A stretch of 64,000 nucleotides of DNA from Polymyxa betae. Lineage: Eukaryota > Endomyxa > Phytomyxea > Plasmodiophorida > Plasmodiophoridae. The stretch is from NCBI GenBank assembly GCA_003693705.1, contig RBZT01000480.1, positions 22,702 through 86,701 on the forward strand, written 5' to 3'. Position numbers and translations under genes: made by a program. Of this stretch, positions 46,732 through 57,861 are shown piece after piece. Within the stretch, counting starts at the first letter, position 1; every line of letters begins with the position of its first letter. Below the pieces are notes generated by a model. The model searched no databases, was not told the DNA's origin, and was given only the letters and a program-made list of their open reading frames with translations.

Positions 46732-49152
46732 ATGCAAAATTGGGACATCCTTTCCGATGCCGAGAAGAATGCTGCTAAAGTTCTTTGTGATGCCGGCCAA
46801 GAACACTTGTTCAAAAACTGGCCTGCACCTGGAACGAAAGATGAAGAAAAACATCGCTTTTTAGCCCAGGCATCTGACCTTGACAGCAAATATCCTGGAG
46901 GAATCCAGGTAGGTTCACATGCGGAAATTCTACAAATAGGCTGAATACACTTAGCGCTATGTCGACAATGCAAAAAAGCTCTTGAAAGCCTCAGCTGAAG
47001 GCGTCAATCCTTTCGAAGGCTTCACTCCAAGTGTCCCTACTGGCGAAACCCTTCATTTTAACACAAAAGAACTGGACGAAGCCGAAAAGTATTTCACATT
47101 GTGACGAGGTTTTCTTTTAACAAATCGTTAGGCTGGGGATGGAAGCAATTCCTTATACGAGTTTCGTTCTGGTCGCTGGAGGTACGTTTCGTTCTTTGCT
47201 ATGCCTTGATAGCTAACATTGGATCAAAGGACTCGGAGAGCGTCTTGGATATAACCACATCAAAGTTTAATGGATTTTCCTGTTACTAATTCCTTTTCTA
47301 ACTTCGATCAGATTGCTTTGCCTGTTGATGTCATCAGCAAAAATTCGTTCATTCAGCATTACGTTGAGTTTATTCTCGCCTATCAGGTAAATTCGAAATC
47401 CTCAAGCTTCTGCCTTTACAATGTTTCGAATAAAGGATCGTGCGCGAGCTATGACCGGCAAACCAGACTTAATTCTGCCTTTGGCTATCATGACTTCTGA
47501 TGATACACACTCAAAAACTGTTGAACTGATGTCAACATACAGCTTCTTTGGCATGGAAGAGTCCCAGGTTACCATTGTCAAGCAAGATAAAGTGCCGGCA
47601 CTTATGGATAATGATGCTCACTTTGTGTTGGCCGATAATGATCCATTCTCCATTGTCACTAAGCCTCATGGTCATGGAGATGGTAGGCTTTGTGTTGCCT
47701 GAATAAGGGTTTCGACTAAGACCAATTTTAGTGCACACTTTATTACATCAACATCATGTGGTGGAAAATTGGATCAAGAATCACGGTACCCGCTATGTTT
47801 TTTTCTTCCAGGACACCAACGGTGCCGTTTTCAGAGCTTTCCCTGCTGCACTTGGAATGGTAACCTTATTTTCTCAGATTCGAGTGTAGTGAGTATAAGT
47901 TTTAATCAACAATCATAGAGTGTCAAGCGCGGATTCGAGGTGAATTCGTTGTCTGTTCCCAGGAAGGCTGGTGAAGCCGTTGGTGCTATTTGCACCTTGA
48001 AGTCAGAGAAACAGACTCTGACCATCAATGTCGAATACAACCAATTGGATCCTCTATTACGTGCAACCTACAATCCGCAAGGAGACGTGGCTGATCTTAA
48101 AACGGGATATTCTCCATTCCCAGGTTGGCAACTCTGACTACTGTCTTATCGTGTCGTCTTTAATATCTTCGTTAGGCAACATCAACGCATTGATCTTTGC
48201 CGCTCAGCCCTACAACGAAATCTTAAATGTATGTCTACTTGATTTATTTCCAAAATTCCTGTGACGTTGTTTTTCAGAAATGTGGCGGTTCCGTTCCAGA
48301 ATTTTGCAACCCCAAGTATGCTGATTCGACGAAAACGAAGTTTAAATCGCCTACTCGGTTGGAATGCATGATGCAAGACTACCCTCGATTACTTGGTAGA
48401 ACTGTTATTGTTTCCATTAATTGTTTTAACTGAGTGAATTCCCAGCACCAACCGCTAAAGTCGGCTTTACTCAGATCGATCGCTTTATGACATTCACAGC
48501 CGTCAAGAACAACCTCAGTGATGGCCTTGGTTTGTGCTTGAAACGTTTGTATTTGGTCTTGTTTGACTTGGCGTTCAGCTAAACACAAATCTACTGGGTT
48601 TTCGGAGACTGCTGGTGCCGCCGAATCTGATCTTTATTGCTTAAATCTGGCATTGCTACAACTAGGTGGATCCAAGATTGTTGCTCAAGGAGGGAAACGA
48701 TTTGTTGTAAGCTCACAATTGTATAATTATCTGAATCTAATTTTTGGGTAATTCAGGAATTCGCTGGTATTCCTGTGATTGCTGGACCTCGCATTAGCCT
48801 AGCTCCTTCATTTGGTGTGACCCAGCAAGAGATCCGCGATGCCCTCAAGGATTCGGAGATCGAAATTACAGAGCGCTCCTCATTGTTATTGAAGGGCAGA
48901 GGTACTTGCAGGATTGAGAAGATATATCTGGACGGTGCTCTGGCTGTCGACACCGTTGAAGGCAGTGCATGTGTTTTAAAATTCGTCAAAGAAGTCAATG
49001 CAGGCATGGAGCTCAAGCCTGTGAACTCCGAAGATAAGAATACTGAAGAACGGTTCTTGATTCGCGGTTATCAGCCAGTTATACACGCACAACGAGTGAT
49101 ACTCTGTTCGAAGCCTGGTGATCACAAGGTCATCAACGATCTTGCTGCCTAA
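46732..49152 (+). CDS. UDP-sugar pyrophosphorylase (USP)
   Basis: Makes UDP-sugars (UDP-Glc, -Gal, -GlcA and others) from sugar-1-phosphates and UTP in the salvage pathway. Start [20 protein letters not shown] at 46732; about twelve exons with 45-60 nt introns. Diagnostic stretches in order: [65 protein letters not shown] (nucleotide-binding loop), [76 protein letters not shown] and, in the last exons, an [13 protein letters not shown] beta-helix part and [10 protein letters not shown]. This is the promiscuous USP group of plants and some protists, not the UGP1 type. Ends at 49152. A partial second copy lies just downstream (49581-49790). Complete as read. Confidence 0.95.
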
Positions 49153-49580
49153 TTCTACGATAGATGGTTAAATGTAATGCATTTGTCTTTGTTTGTTTTC
49201 AAGTCTGCCTTAACTGCGAATCAAACGATATTTGGTAGCCTTTTCTGCAATGCCATTGATTTATTCGGTGTTCTTCCTTTCTGTTCTTCCATAAAAGTGC
49301 AAGTTGTAGCCCCAGCTTTGATAGTCCAAGTTGATATTTACCTGCGCATCACTAAACTGGGATGTTGTGCGAATCTTGGCTATTGGCAAATGCAGCAAAC
49401 TGATCATTTTGGCAATCTTTTCACTGCTGACTTGTAGGCAAGGATAAAGAAATTTTATACTGGAATTGAATTAGGTTTCATTTGAATACGTTGATTGGCA
49501 ACAAAAGAAGCACGATGTTTAAGTCCTGAACTTCATTTGACATGACATCAAGAAGTAAAACTAAGATCGATCAAAAATAT
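49153..49580. other. Spacer between USP and its pseudogene fragment
   Basis: 428 bases. An ORF at 49177-49437 has no domain. Nothing else seen. Confidence 0.4.
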
Positions 49581-49790
49581 AGTTTTCGTCAAGCAAGGAA
49601 ATGTGGTTTGCAAGTTGTCAAGGAAGACAGTTGGGGTATTGAGTTCGAGCCTGTAGACCCTAAGGGTAAGACCACTGAAGAAAGCGTCTTGATTGGTGGC
49701 TATCAGTTATAAGCTGGCAGCGACTCATACCTTGTATTTACATGCAAGGCCTGGTGAAGTGGTGATAATGTCATCGAGGATCTTGAATAA
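49581..49790 (+). pseudogene. UDP-sugar pyrophosphorylase C-terminal fragment
   Basis: Translation gives WGIEFEPVDPKGKTTEESVL then IGGYQL and a stop, matching the intact USP end ([25 protein letters not shown]). Beyond the stop, a homologous CKAW...GDNVIEDLE-like stretch continues to 49790, parallel to [13 protein letters not shown]. Only the last 60-70 codons are present; the rest of the duplicate is gone. Non-functional remnant of a tandem duplication. Confidence 0.85.
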
Positions 49791-50060
49791 TAGTTATATC
49801 TCTTCGTTGATGGAGTTGTTATTCTAATACCTATACGAATGCATTTCTCAAGTTATTCTTATCAACGATATGGTTTTCAGTTTTTCACATTTTTGGTGTC
49901 AATCTTCATTCTGCTGATTCTCATACTTGGATAAGTATCGTTGTATTTACTGCGTACAGTTTCTTTTGGTTCTTAGAACGTTTCTGCTGGCTGTCTGGAT
50001 TTTCAATCTGCTAGACCCTGTAGCTCGGCGATATCATGTTTACTGATAATCGAAGTTAGT

Positions 50061-50602
50061 ATGTCGTTCGTCGCTTATCTAACATCATTAAGGCGTGGTA
50101 CAGAGCTGGGCATTGGGCTAACTGGTGTTGGCAGTCTTTTCTTGCTTCTCGGCGTTATTCTGCTATTCGATAAAGCATTGCTAGCACTAGGAAATGTACG
50201 TCTGGAACACCTGAATTTGAAATTCTCCTGAAAATTCTCAAGATATTATTTCTGTCTGGGGTTTTGCTTCTTCTCGGTACACGAAATACTGCTAGATTCT
50301 TTTACAGGAAGGGCAAAATACGCGGAACAGTCTGCTTTTTGGGAGGAATAGCTTTGGTACTGTTTGGCTGGCCAATAATTGGGATGTCTATTGAGCTATT
50401 TGGCATCATTAATTTATTCGGGTATGCTTATTTAGTCGATTTCACTGTCCCGTTACAAATTAAACTTTGTAGAAACTTTTTTCCCATAATTATCGCATTT
50501 CTTCGGCGCGTACCAGTAATTGGGACGATTCTGAACATCCCTGGCGTCTCTCATGCTGTTGATGTTGCTATGGGTCAGATGCTACCCACTCATTCTGCCT
50601 GA
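50061..50602 (+). CDS. GOT1-like vesicle transport protein
   Basis: Three exons (50061-50195, 50243-50421, 50473-50602), 147 residues. Four membrane helices: ELGIGLTGVGSLFLLLGVIL, ILFLSGVLLLLGTR, GTVCFLGGIALVLFGWPIIG and the last around NFFPIIIAFLRRVPVIG. The motif GIGLTGVGSLFLLLGVILLF plus RRVPVIGTILNIPGV match the GOT1A/B family, small Golgi/ER membrane proteins needed for ER-to-Golgi and Golgi vesicle fusion. Length matches the family (about 138-145). Complete; introns 47 and 51 nt. Confidence 0.93.
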
Positions 50603-50850
50603 TATTGCCATCAGACATTTGTATACATAATTTTTATCTATTGAGTTTTTTCTAGCTGTATCTACTCCATCTTCTAACTTCCATTTGATGTGCGATGGTT
50701 CAATACAGAATTCGAACGTCCCATAAAAACTGATGGCATTATCTAGCGCAGCCCAGTTTAGCTAGAGCGCGGCCCTTGTTACTTTTGGTTAAGGGCACTG
50801 TTGAACATAACATAAGCTACACTTGGTTATTATTCTATCGGGGTCTCCTG

Positions 50851-51889
50851 ATGAAGGTCATCGACAAGATCAGCAATGCCAAGGAAGGGCCATTCTGGTC
50901 TTTTGAATATTTTCCTCCGAAAACCGAGGATGGTGTAAAGAACCTGTACAAACGCTTGGGGCGTATGTCACACCTGAGTCCTTTGTTTATCGATGTGACC
51001 TGGGGTGCCGGTGGCACCACATCAGAGTTGACCCTAGAAATCAGTTGCTCAGCCCAGGAGAAGTTTGGAATGGAGACGATGATGCATTTAACTTGTACAA
51101 ATATGCCTGCTGAAAAGCTTCATAATGCACTTGTCACAGCTAAAGCTGCTGGAATTCAGAACATCTTGGCGCTTCGTGGAGGTACTGTGTCTGGCAAGTT
51201 AAAAGGACTTTGGTTTAGTGTTCACTCAGACCCACCTCATGGAACCACGACCTGGGAGAAATGTGAAAGTGGCTTCGAGCACGCTGCCGACCTTGTTCAC
51301 TATATTCGTCGAGAATTCGGCGATCATTTCGGGATTTGTGTGGCAGGTTACCCCGAGGGGCATGTCGATTGCCCTGATCTGAAGAGCGATCTTCTCTATC
51401 TGAAAGAGAAAGTTGATGCAGGAGCAGACCTGATCATCACTCAACTGTTCTACGATGTTGACCTTTTTCTGGATTTTGTTAAGAAAGCTCGGCATGTTCA
51501 TTGCATTCCACTAAACCTTCAACTAACATTGTGATTTCAGAGCAATTGGTATTACTTGTCCTATCATTCCCGGAATTATGCCAATCCAAAACTATTCGGC
51601 TTTCAGACGTATGACTTCGTTTTGCAAGACGAAGATTCCAAAGCAGATCGAAGATCGCCTCGAGCTGATCAAAAATGATGAAGATCAAGTTAAAGCTTAT
51701 GGTGTCGAATTAGGCATTGAGATGTGCAAAAGGATCCTGGCTGCAGGCATACCCGGCATTCATTTTTACACATTGAATCTCGATGCTAGTGTAAAGAACA
51801 TTATCGAAGGTCTTGGTTTTATTCCTCGGAATGAAGAAGAAACTGATGGTCCAGTTACAAAACCTATTGGAGAAAATATATCTGCTTAA
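50851..51889 (+). CDS. Methylenetetrahydrofolate reductase, catalytic domain only
   Basis: Reduces 5,10-methylene-THF to 5-methyl-THF with FAD. Exons 50851-51181, 51230-51491 and 51541-51889; 313 residues. Motifs: [48 protein letters not shown] (across intron 1), [46 protein letters not shown] and PGIHFYTLN: a complete TIM-barrel. The reading ends soon after ([15 protein letters not shown]), so the C-terminal regulatory domain of most eukaryotic MTHFRs (animal, plant and yeast, about 600+ residues) is missing; the length resembles bacterial MetF. Intron 2 (51492-51540) starts GC instead of GT. Start at 50851 chosen because upstream codons are unlike the family. Confidence 0.92.
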
Positions 51890-54352
51890 GCAGCTTTCTA
51901 CCATTCCATGTTCTGATTCGTTTGTGTGCCGGAATTGCTATGGACCTTCACTGTTTTTATTCGTCCTATAGATTTAACCGTTCTCAGTTCAGCTTGAACT
52001 TATCTGCATGTGCAGCAGGTTAACACCAAGGCTACGGTAATTTGAGTTCTTGATGTTCGATTTCAGTCGTCATGATAACAGCGGCGTTTCTCTTGTCCTT
52101 GATATGCACAAGCTCGTGTTCACTCATACAAGAACTGAAAGTGTCAGGCGAACCTCCTGTGGCTTCTCCGCTTTCTCGAGATTATTTTCAGAGCAACCTC
52201 GCTGTCACTGGTTGCCTCAACTGTACTTAAAGACTTTCCGATTACAGAAGGTTCCACGGTGCCAACCTACCATCTTCGTCGACAATATTCCGATCATACT
52301 GGCTCTCGTGTCTATTCCAGTAGCAATGTTGGTAATGTTTCATGTTAGATATTCCTATCTCGACTGGACTTTTCAGGATATTACCAAGCATCTCTCCATG
52401 ATGATGCCAAATGACCTTTTCCGCCTGCTCCGGGCATTGGATTACTTCTCCCTTACCCAGCCTCAAGAAGGCCATTGAATCATTGTCCTCGCTGACGCTA
52501 ACCGTGTGTGCTGAGACTTTTGTTGATGTGTTGAATGATGCTAATCACATCGACAAACTGGGCTGCCTTCACCAGGAAATAGGACTGACAGATCATGACG
52601 AAATTCTACTGTCTGAGGTCTTTAGTCGCTTCGATTGCAAGTTTCTTTATTGTCTGGATAGAGCGTCGTGCTCACAAATTGTGACATATTTGCTTTATGA
52701 TATGATTGCGAGTTGCATTGCGACATTCTGTGAGAAGATCCGGTGCTTTTTACGTTTAATTGCTGAACGTTATCTCATGCTGTGGCTCAGGAAAAGTGAT
52801 CATCGCTCTGCCCCCGATATGATGCTGTTCTTCCTCAATGTCGAAGCCCATTTCGAATTTCGAATGTCGAAATTCTCGCATCCTGCATTGACAGTATCCT
52901 CACTGTTGAGATGCCACATCTTCAGTTACTGCTGAGTTTGGTCAAGAGCATTGTGTTTAATACTGTAATTGTATACAGTGGATATGATGACGTCAATACT
53001 GTTGTAGAATCTGATGGTGGCTGTTTACTACATCATCCCATTCAACGCATCAGGTATGACGATGCTCTGCTCGTTATGTACAAATCCAGCTTGAATTCAT
53101 GTGATATCAGTGAGTTGCCCATTAATGAAGAAGCATTTGAAACGCATAGCGAGGTCATGGGTTTGTTCTAAATCGTTGCTGTCCGAACCAGCTTCGGCTC
53201 GGTTTATCGGAAAGATTTCCATAACAAGGACTGCTTCTCGTATGCGTCCAGGCACTTAGAAACGACATGATGTACACTGACAGTTTTTATTTAAAGAGTC
53301 CTGCTGGAATTCTGGTCATGACGACTTTACTCGACAAAATTCCTGATAGCTGTCTCAACGTGCTTCATATAACTCTGTCTCAGCTTGTTTCAACTCTTTG
53401 GTACTCCAACATCCATCAGTTTCATGTACAGATGATTGATGCTGATCTTTATTTAGGTCTCAGGTCCATTTAGCGTCTTAGAGATGGACGGATTTCTCAA
53501 ATAAATTCGATTACGTGGTTACCGTGGTTTGACCATCACAATGGATTCCTGGATCAAAGCCATAAAGTCTGTCATATGTCGTATGCGACATCGTACGTTC
53601 TTGCCATTCTCACAGTGAGTCATCTCCCGATTTTCCTCAAACTTGCTCTCGTGTAAGCTTAACATTCTATCTTCAGGTTTGAAGTTGATTTTCTATTACC
53701 GCAGCACCAGCAGGGCAGAAGATTGACACAGGTTAGAAAGCATCGCTACCAACCCTTGGAAGCTTCCTCTCAGTAAATGACTGAACACTAATTCAATACC
53801 ATAGGATCGTCCCCATCCAGATGTGACCTGTGAGTTGCTCAATTATCGCTGCTTTTATAAGTTGGTTCGATGTCCAAATTACACATAAGATAAGAACGAT
53901 TTATGACAACTGACTACCAATTATTTTGTGATCAGGATATGCAGTTCGTTGACACTTGTCGATGGTAACGATGGTTGACAGAGACAATCACCGAAATGAT
54001 GAGTGATATGTGAATGAAGCGCTAAGATTCATCTCTGCTTATCAGGAAGATTGTCTGTTAATGTCAGACCGAGAAAAGGTCTGATTCAATCAGCACACTT
54101 CGAATGTAGCTGAATATGCATGTATGGTTACTGTTGTGTTATTGGGGACCCTTCTGCATGCCCTGCCCCGTTTACATGTGACAGTGCGGTCAGAGTGTCC
54201 ATGTACAGTACGTTACCCCGCACCGCACGTGGTAACATATTGCCACTGGGTCTCTACGTCAGTTATGTAACACCAAGTCGACAGAAATAGCTCTTGAGCT
54301 CGGATATCTTCGAGGCCGGTCGCTCATCATCTTGTGCATTTGCCATTTCAAC
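51890..54352. other. Poorly resolved region; possibly one multi-exon gene about 52050-53500
   Basis: Several plus-strand frames overlap in series (52050-52478, 52411-52935, 52911-53171, 53267-53473) with in-between GT...AG pairs, which suggests exons of a gene I could not assemble. One part (52270-52370) has a hydrophobic helix VDNIPIILALVSIPVAMLVM. No domain recognised. From about 54200 onward the sequence matches 59745 onward (upstream part of the duplicated unit). Confidence 0.3.
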
Positions 54353-55201
54353 ATGCCTTTCTTTTACGAATTAATCCAAACAGCCATACTCGTGTTCATT
54401 ATATACATCTTCGTTTTATGGTTGGATCCTGCACCGCGGCAACCATTGCCCACTTCTGCATCTACTACTGCACCTAAACCTACACCTGTTTCTGCTCCTA
54501 ACAAGATTGTTTCTCCCTATACGCCGGACAGCATAAGCGACGAGCATGAGAGAAGGGTTGAACTCTGGTGCCCCCCAGTTTACCATGCTGTTTTACGGAA
54601 TATCCTGAATAAGGCCACATCGGTCATTAAGAAGGACACTCCCGAAGATTTGCAAGAGATGTTTCCTTTTACAAGATTCAGTAACATTTATTACAGCCAG
54701 CGGCTTCGAAAGCAGCTTTATCAGCATGTCATTAAAGAACGCCTGCCGATTATTGCTCATTTTAGTAAGTTAAGATTCGAGAAACGCGTCGTCGCACTAG
54801 CCGAAAGTTTCAATTTTCGTTACCACAAGTTGATGAAAGAACGCGGTAATGGCCCAGCAAGGACTATCATTAATTTGCTGCATTTACTTCAAGATCTTCT
54901 CGACATCAAACTCAATTTTTTCTTGCGTGTCCAAAAGCTCAACTCAGTACCATACGCACAAACTTGCAAGCAGTTTCCAGACTTCATGCATGATTTTATT
55001 GCAGTGTTCGTAAGCGAATTGAATATGTCTATGACGCCGTATCCGTTTCCTATTGCTCTCGATCACTGTATCGTTCTGACCATTATTAAGGCCATTGATG
55101 TTGGCCTGGCCGCTGACGATTATCTCATCGGAAAAGAAGACGTTCTTAAGCATTGCCCAGATAACAAGATGACAGCAAAATCTCCACCGCGATGGTGTTA
55201 A
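54353..55201 (+). CDS. N-terminally anchored membrane protein, family N, copy 1
   Basis: Single exon; 282 residues from MPFFYELIQTAILVFIIYIF (ATG 54353). An in-frame ATG at 54332 adds seven residues; the later one aligns with the other copy. One N-terminal hydrophobic segment (TAILVFIIYIFVLWL) acts as signal anchor; then a Pro/Thr/Ser linker (TPVSAPNKIVSPYTPD) and a soluble domain of about 200 residues: VLRNILNKATSVIKKDTPED, LQEMFPFTRFSN, KQLYQHVIKERLPIIAHFSK, TIINLLHLLQDLLDIKLNFF, and a C-terminal IDVGLAADDYLIGKEDVLKH. All-helical, likely with its bulk in the lumen or extracellular. No known domain. Paired convergently with the type I gene at 55597-57861; the pair is duplicated at 59.9-63.3 kb. 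Confidence 0.75.
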   Translation: MPFFYELIQTAILVFIIYIFVLWLDPAPRQPLPTSASTTAPKPTPVSAPNKIVSPYTPDSISDEHERRVELWCPPVYHAVLRNILNKATSVIKKDTPEDLQEMFPFTRFSNIYYSQRLRKQLYQHVIKERLPIIAHFSKLRFEKRVVALAESFNFRYHKLMKERGNGPARTIINLLHLLQDLLDIKLNFFLRVQKLNSVPYAQTCKQFPDFMHDFIAVFVSELNMSMTPYPFPIALDHCIVLTIIKAIDVGLAADDYLIGKEDVLKHCPDNKMTAKSPPRWC

Positions 55202-55596
55202 CTTATTAACTTAACCTCTAATACTTAGATTCACTTAGCCTCTACTAAAATTTGGAAGTTTTTCTTATTATTTTAATGATTGGATTGCCGGTTAATCGAT
55301 TTCGAATGTTTTGCTATTGCTGAGATCTTTGGGAGGCCAGAGGAAGCTGATCATGACAATCTTAATTGTTACTTCAGAATGGTTCGATTGACAGATTCAA
55401 TGATGCATTGTCGGTCAGATTGTGAAAGCAGTTTCGCATTTGCCATGGATTGATAAAATATGGGCAAGATGTTAATCGTTAATCGAGCATTCAGGGTAGA
55501 ATTGCACATTGTAGAATATAGAAGAAACAAGAATAAAATGGCTACTATATACATAAGTGTAACTTATTGCACATAAATAAGGATTTTCAAATAGAT

Positions 55597-57861
55597 TCAA
55601 CTGAAGCTGATGTGAGGCATGCTTGAGAAATCAACCAATAGCTCGGCAGGTAAAGGGGGAAGGCCTTCTCGTAACCGCTTAGCGTTAGCAAACTGATCGA
55701 TTTGCCGCATCAGCTCAGAGCGATGCAGTCTGAAATTTTCATCCGAATCAGATCCGCGAAACGAGGCAATTTTGGCCATAACCGCTAACACAAGGATAGC
55801 AATGCCAGCCAGTACAAAAGCAACAGTATGCCCCAAAGTGAACTTCGGTAAATCGCGGCCTAAACAGTTATGTTAATAGATGCGATCAGAGAATAAAAAC
55901 GCGAATTACCTGAAATGTGTTGAGATGGGGCAAACTCTTTCTTGGAAGTCGCCGTTTGCGATTGCTTTTCCTACAAATATACACTAAGATGAGATAATCA
56001 GCAGTCATCAAACATCTCTAACGTTACAGTCAGGCGACGCGGATCCCAAATTTGCCTTATTATTGGTATTTGCAGTGAGCTCCGATCCACATTCAGAATT
56101 CAGCAGATTTTCGGCAAGTGCCGTTCTTCTCAGTCTGGCTCCGTTTTCGTTATCGGAAACGCCTATGCTGTAACAAAACACAATCATTTCATTGTACTGC
56201 AGCAAAGCCATCTAATACATTTGAACGATTGCATCAGGTTCTGATCGTCTGCGGCACAGGGAAAGTTCACATCGAGCGATTTTTCTACAAAGGGATCAGC
56301 TCAGAGTTAACGATCATGTCGAGTCCTACAGAATCACAAGAGCTTTCTGAAGAGAAGCTAATGAAGAAGCATTGCAAGATCTCCAGCATTTAGCAAAACT
56401 ACTGAAGCGAAGGAATTTAAAAAGAGAGCCTGCAGGACAAGAGACCGTTCTTCTCAAACTCTCTGACGAGGAAGTATCGGAGTCTCTCGAGAACGTGGTT
56501 GTTCTATGAATTGGAGATGTAGGCGAACGTATCATGCTTCTGCAAGACGAACGAAAATGAATTCAGCATCAAATACGATACGAAACTTACAAAACTGATC
56601 GAAATGACCAATGAAATTGTTTCAGGGAAGCCTTGATTGAGGCAAGGGAATTATTTCCAAGTCGAGCAGTAGAACGGATCCGTTTTCGAGTGATGGCAAT
56701 TGAACAAGACAAGATTAGCGACTTCACTCCATGATATCTTAACGTCTTCCTGACACCACCTGGACTAGTATGATGATTTATCTCAGTTATTTTGAAACCA
56801 GTAGCTCTAGTTCGATACGCCCGAGCACGAATGTGGTCGGGGCCAGTATTCTCCAGCACTTTCTGGATTTCAGAGCCGTCAATGTATCTAAAGCAAGTTT
56901 AGCGATGACAACCATACTCTCAGTAAAATGGGAATGAGCAACCTACCTGATATCTACAGACGATGATGACTTATTGATTCCCAAATCATCATTAATGTTG
57001 CTTTTCAAGTAAGTCGTCGAGTCCTCGCTTCTTCTTACAAATACAATTCAGATCGATGTGAATTAGTAGGGATTGTTGAAACTTACCTTCGCTTGCGAGG
57101 ATTTTGAGGATGGTTACCAGAATGCTCAGGCGAAGCAGTCAGCACCCTAAAATCAGCATCAGAGCAGCCACGCAAATGAAAATAGCATTGTCTTACAAGG
57201 TCTTCAAAGCGGGAAGGTTGCAGACGAGATCCATATCTTGTGCATTCAGCGAGAAACCATGAAAGTGCCTGACAGTAATTAGCAAAGGCGTGCTTTAGAA
57301 CAATCCACACACAATTCATTAACTTGGTCGAAATATTGCAAATTTGCTAGAACATAGGGTTTAAGGGCATCTGTCTGCGAGTAAACAGACAGATGATGAA
57401 TGTCTTGGAAATTTGAACGGGCATTCATCTGATCGAGCAACGATCCATTATGACTCGGCTTGAAATTATGTGTAAACACCATCCTGATAGAAGTTACAGT
57501 ATATCTATACATCGTCTATAAGACTGACAAGTAAAATGTGATTTACTAATACATTCATGTACATACATGGCTTTAGATGTTAAGCTTTTAGGGAAGCCTG
57601 AATCATCAGGCATCTGCAGTTCCGTGATCGAGTTGAAGTTTATAAACTCGTCCCGTCGCAGATAACTTCGAATATGATAGAATTCGGTATCGCTACATAT
57701 CCTGAAAACTAAAATCACCAGAGTGATCGCGATGATATTGGGCACCCATACGACGTTAGATTGCGTCGCTCTGTATCTGCGATACGATAATAACAATCAC
57801 CAGCGTCAACGATGGCGCAAAAGCAGATTGCGAACATTAGAGTAATAAACAACTTGACCAT
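55597..57861 (-). CDS. Type I membrane protein, family C, copy 2
   Basis: Reads from 57861 downwards: signal peptide MVKLFITLMFAICFCAIVDA then GDCYYRIADTERR, the same start as copy 1. Exons by homology: 57755-57861, 57567-57701, 57313-57504, 57197-57268 and 57087-57146, with intron positions equal to copy 1. Matches include SDTEFYHIRSYLRRDEFINF, YTVTSIRMVF, LHFHGFSLNAQDMDLVCNLP, NPRKRR, YIDGSEIQKVLENTGPDHI. The end has a membrane helix (VAFVLAGIAILVLAVMAKIA) and tail DENFRLHRSELMRQIDQFAN...DFSSMPHISFS. The middle (about 55850-57000) has multiple exons I did not join. Function unknown. The promoter side has a (CT)n run at about 57910-57926. Confidence 0.75.

Noticed and set aside
53180-53240. 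A TSFGSVYRKDF-like reading that resembles a protein-kinase glycine loop
   Set aside because: No VAIK, HRD or DFG motif follows in any frame; a shared AGCTTCGGCTCGGT string near 58105 also lacks context. Treated as chance.
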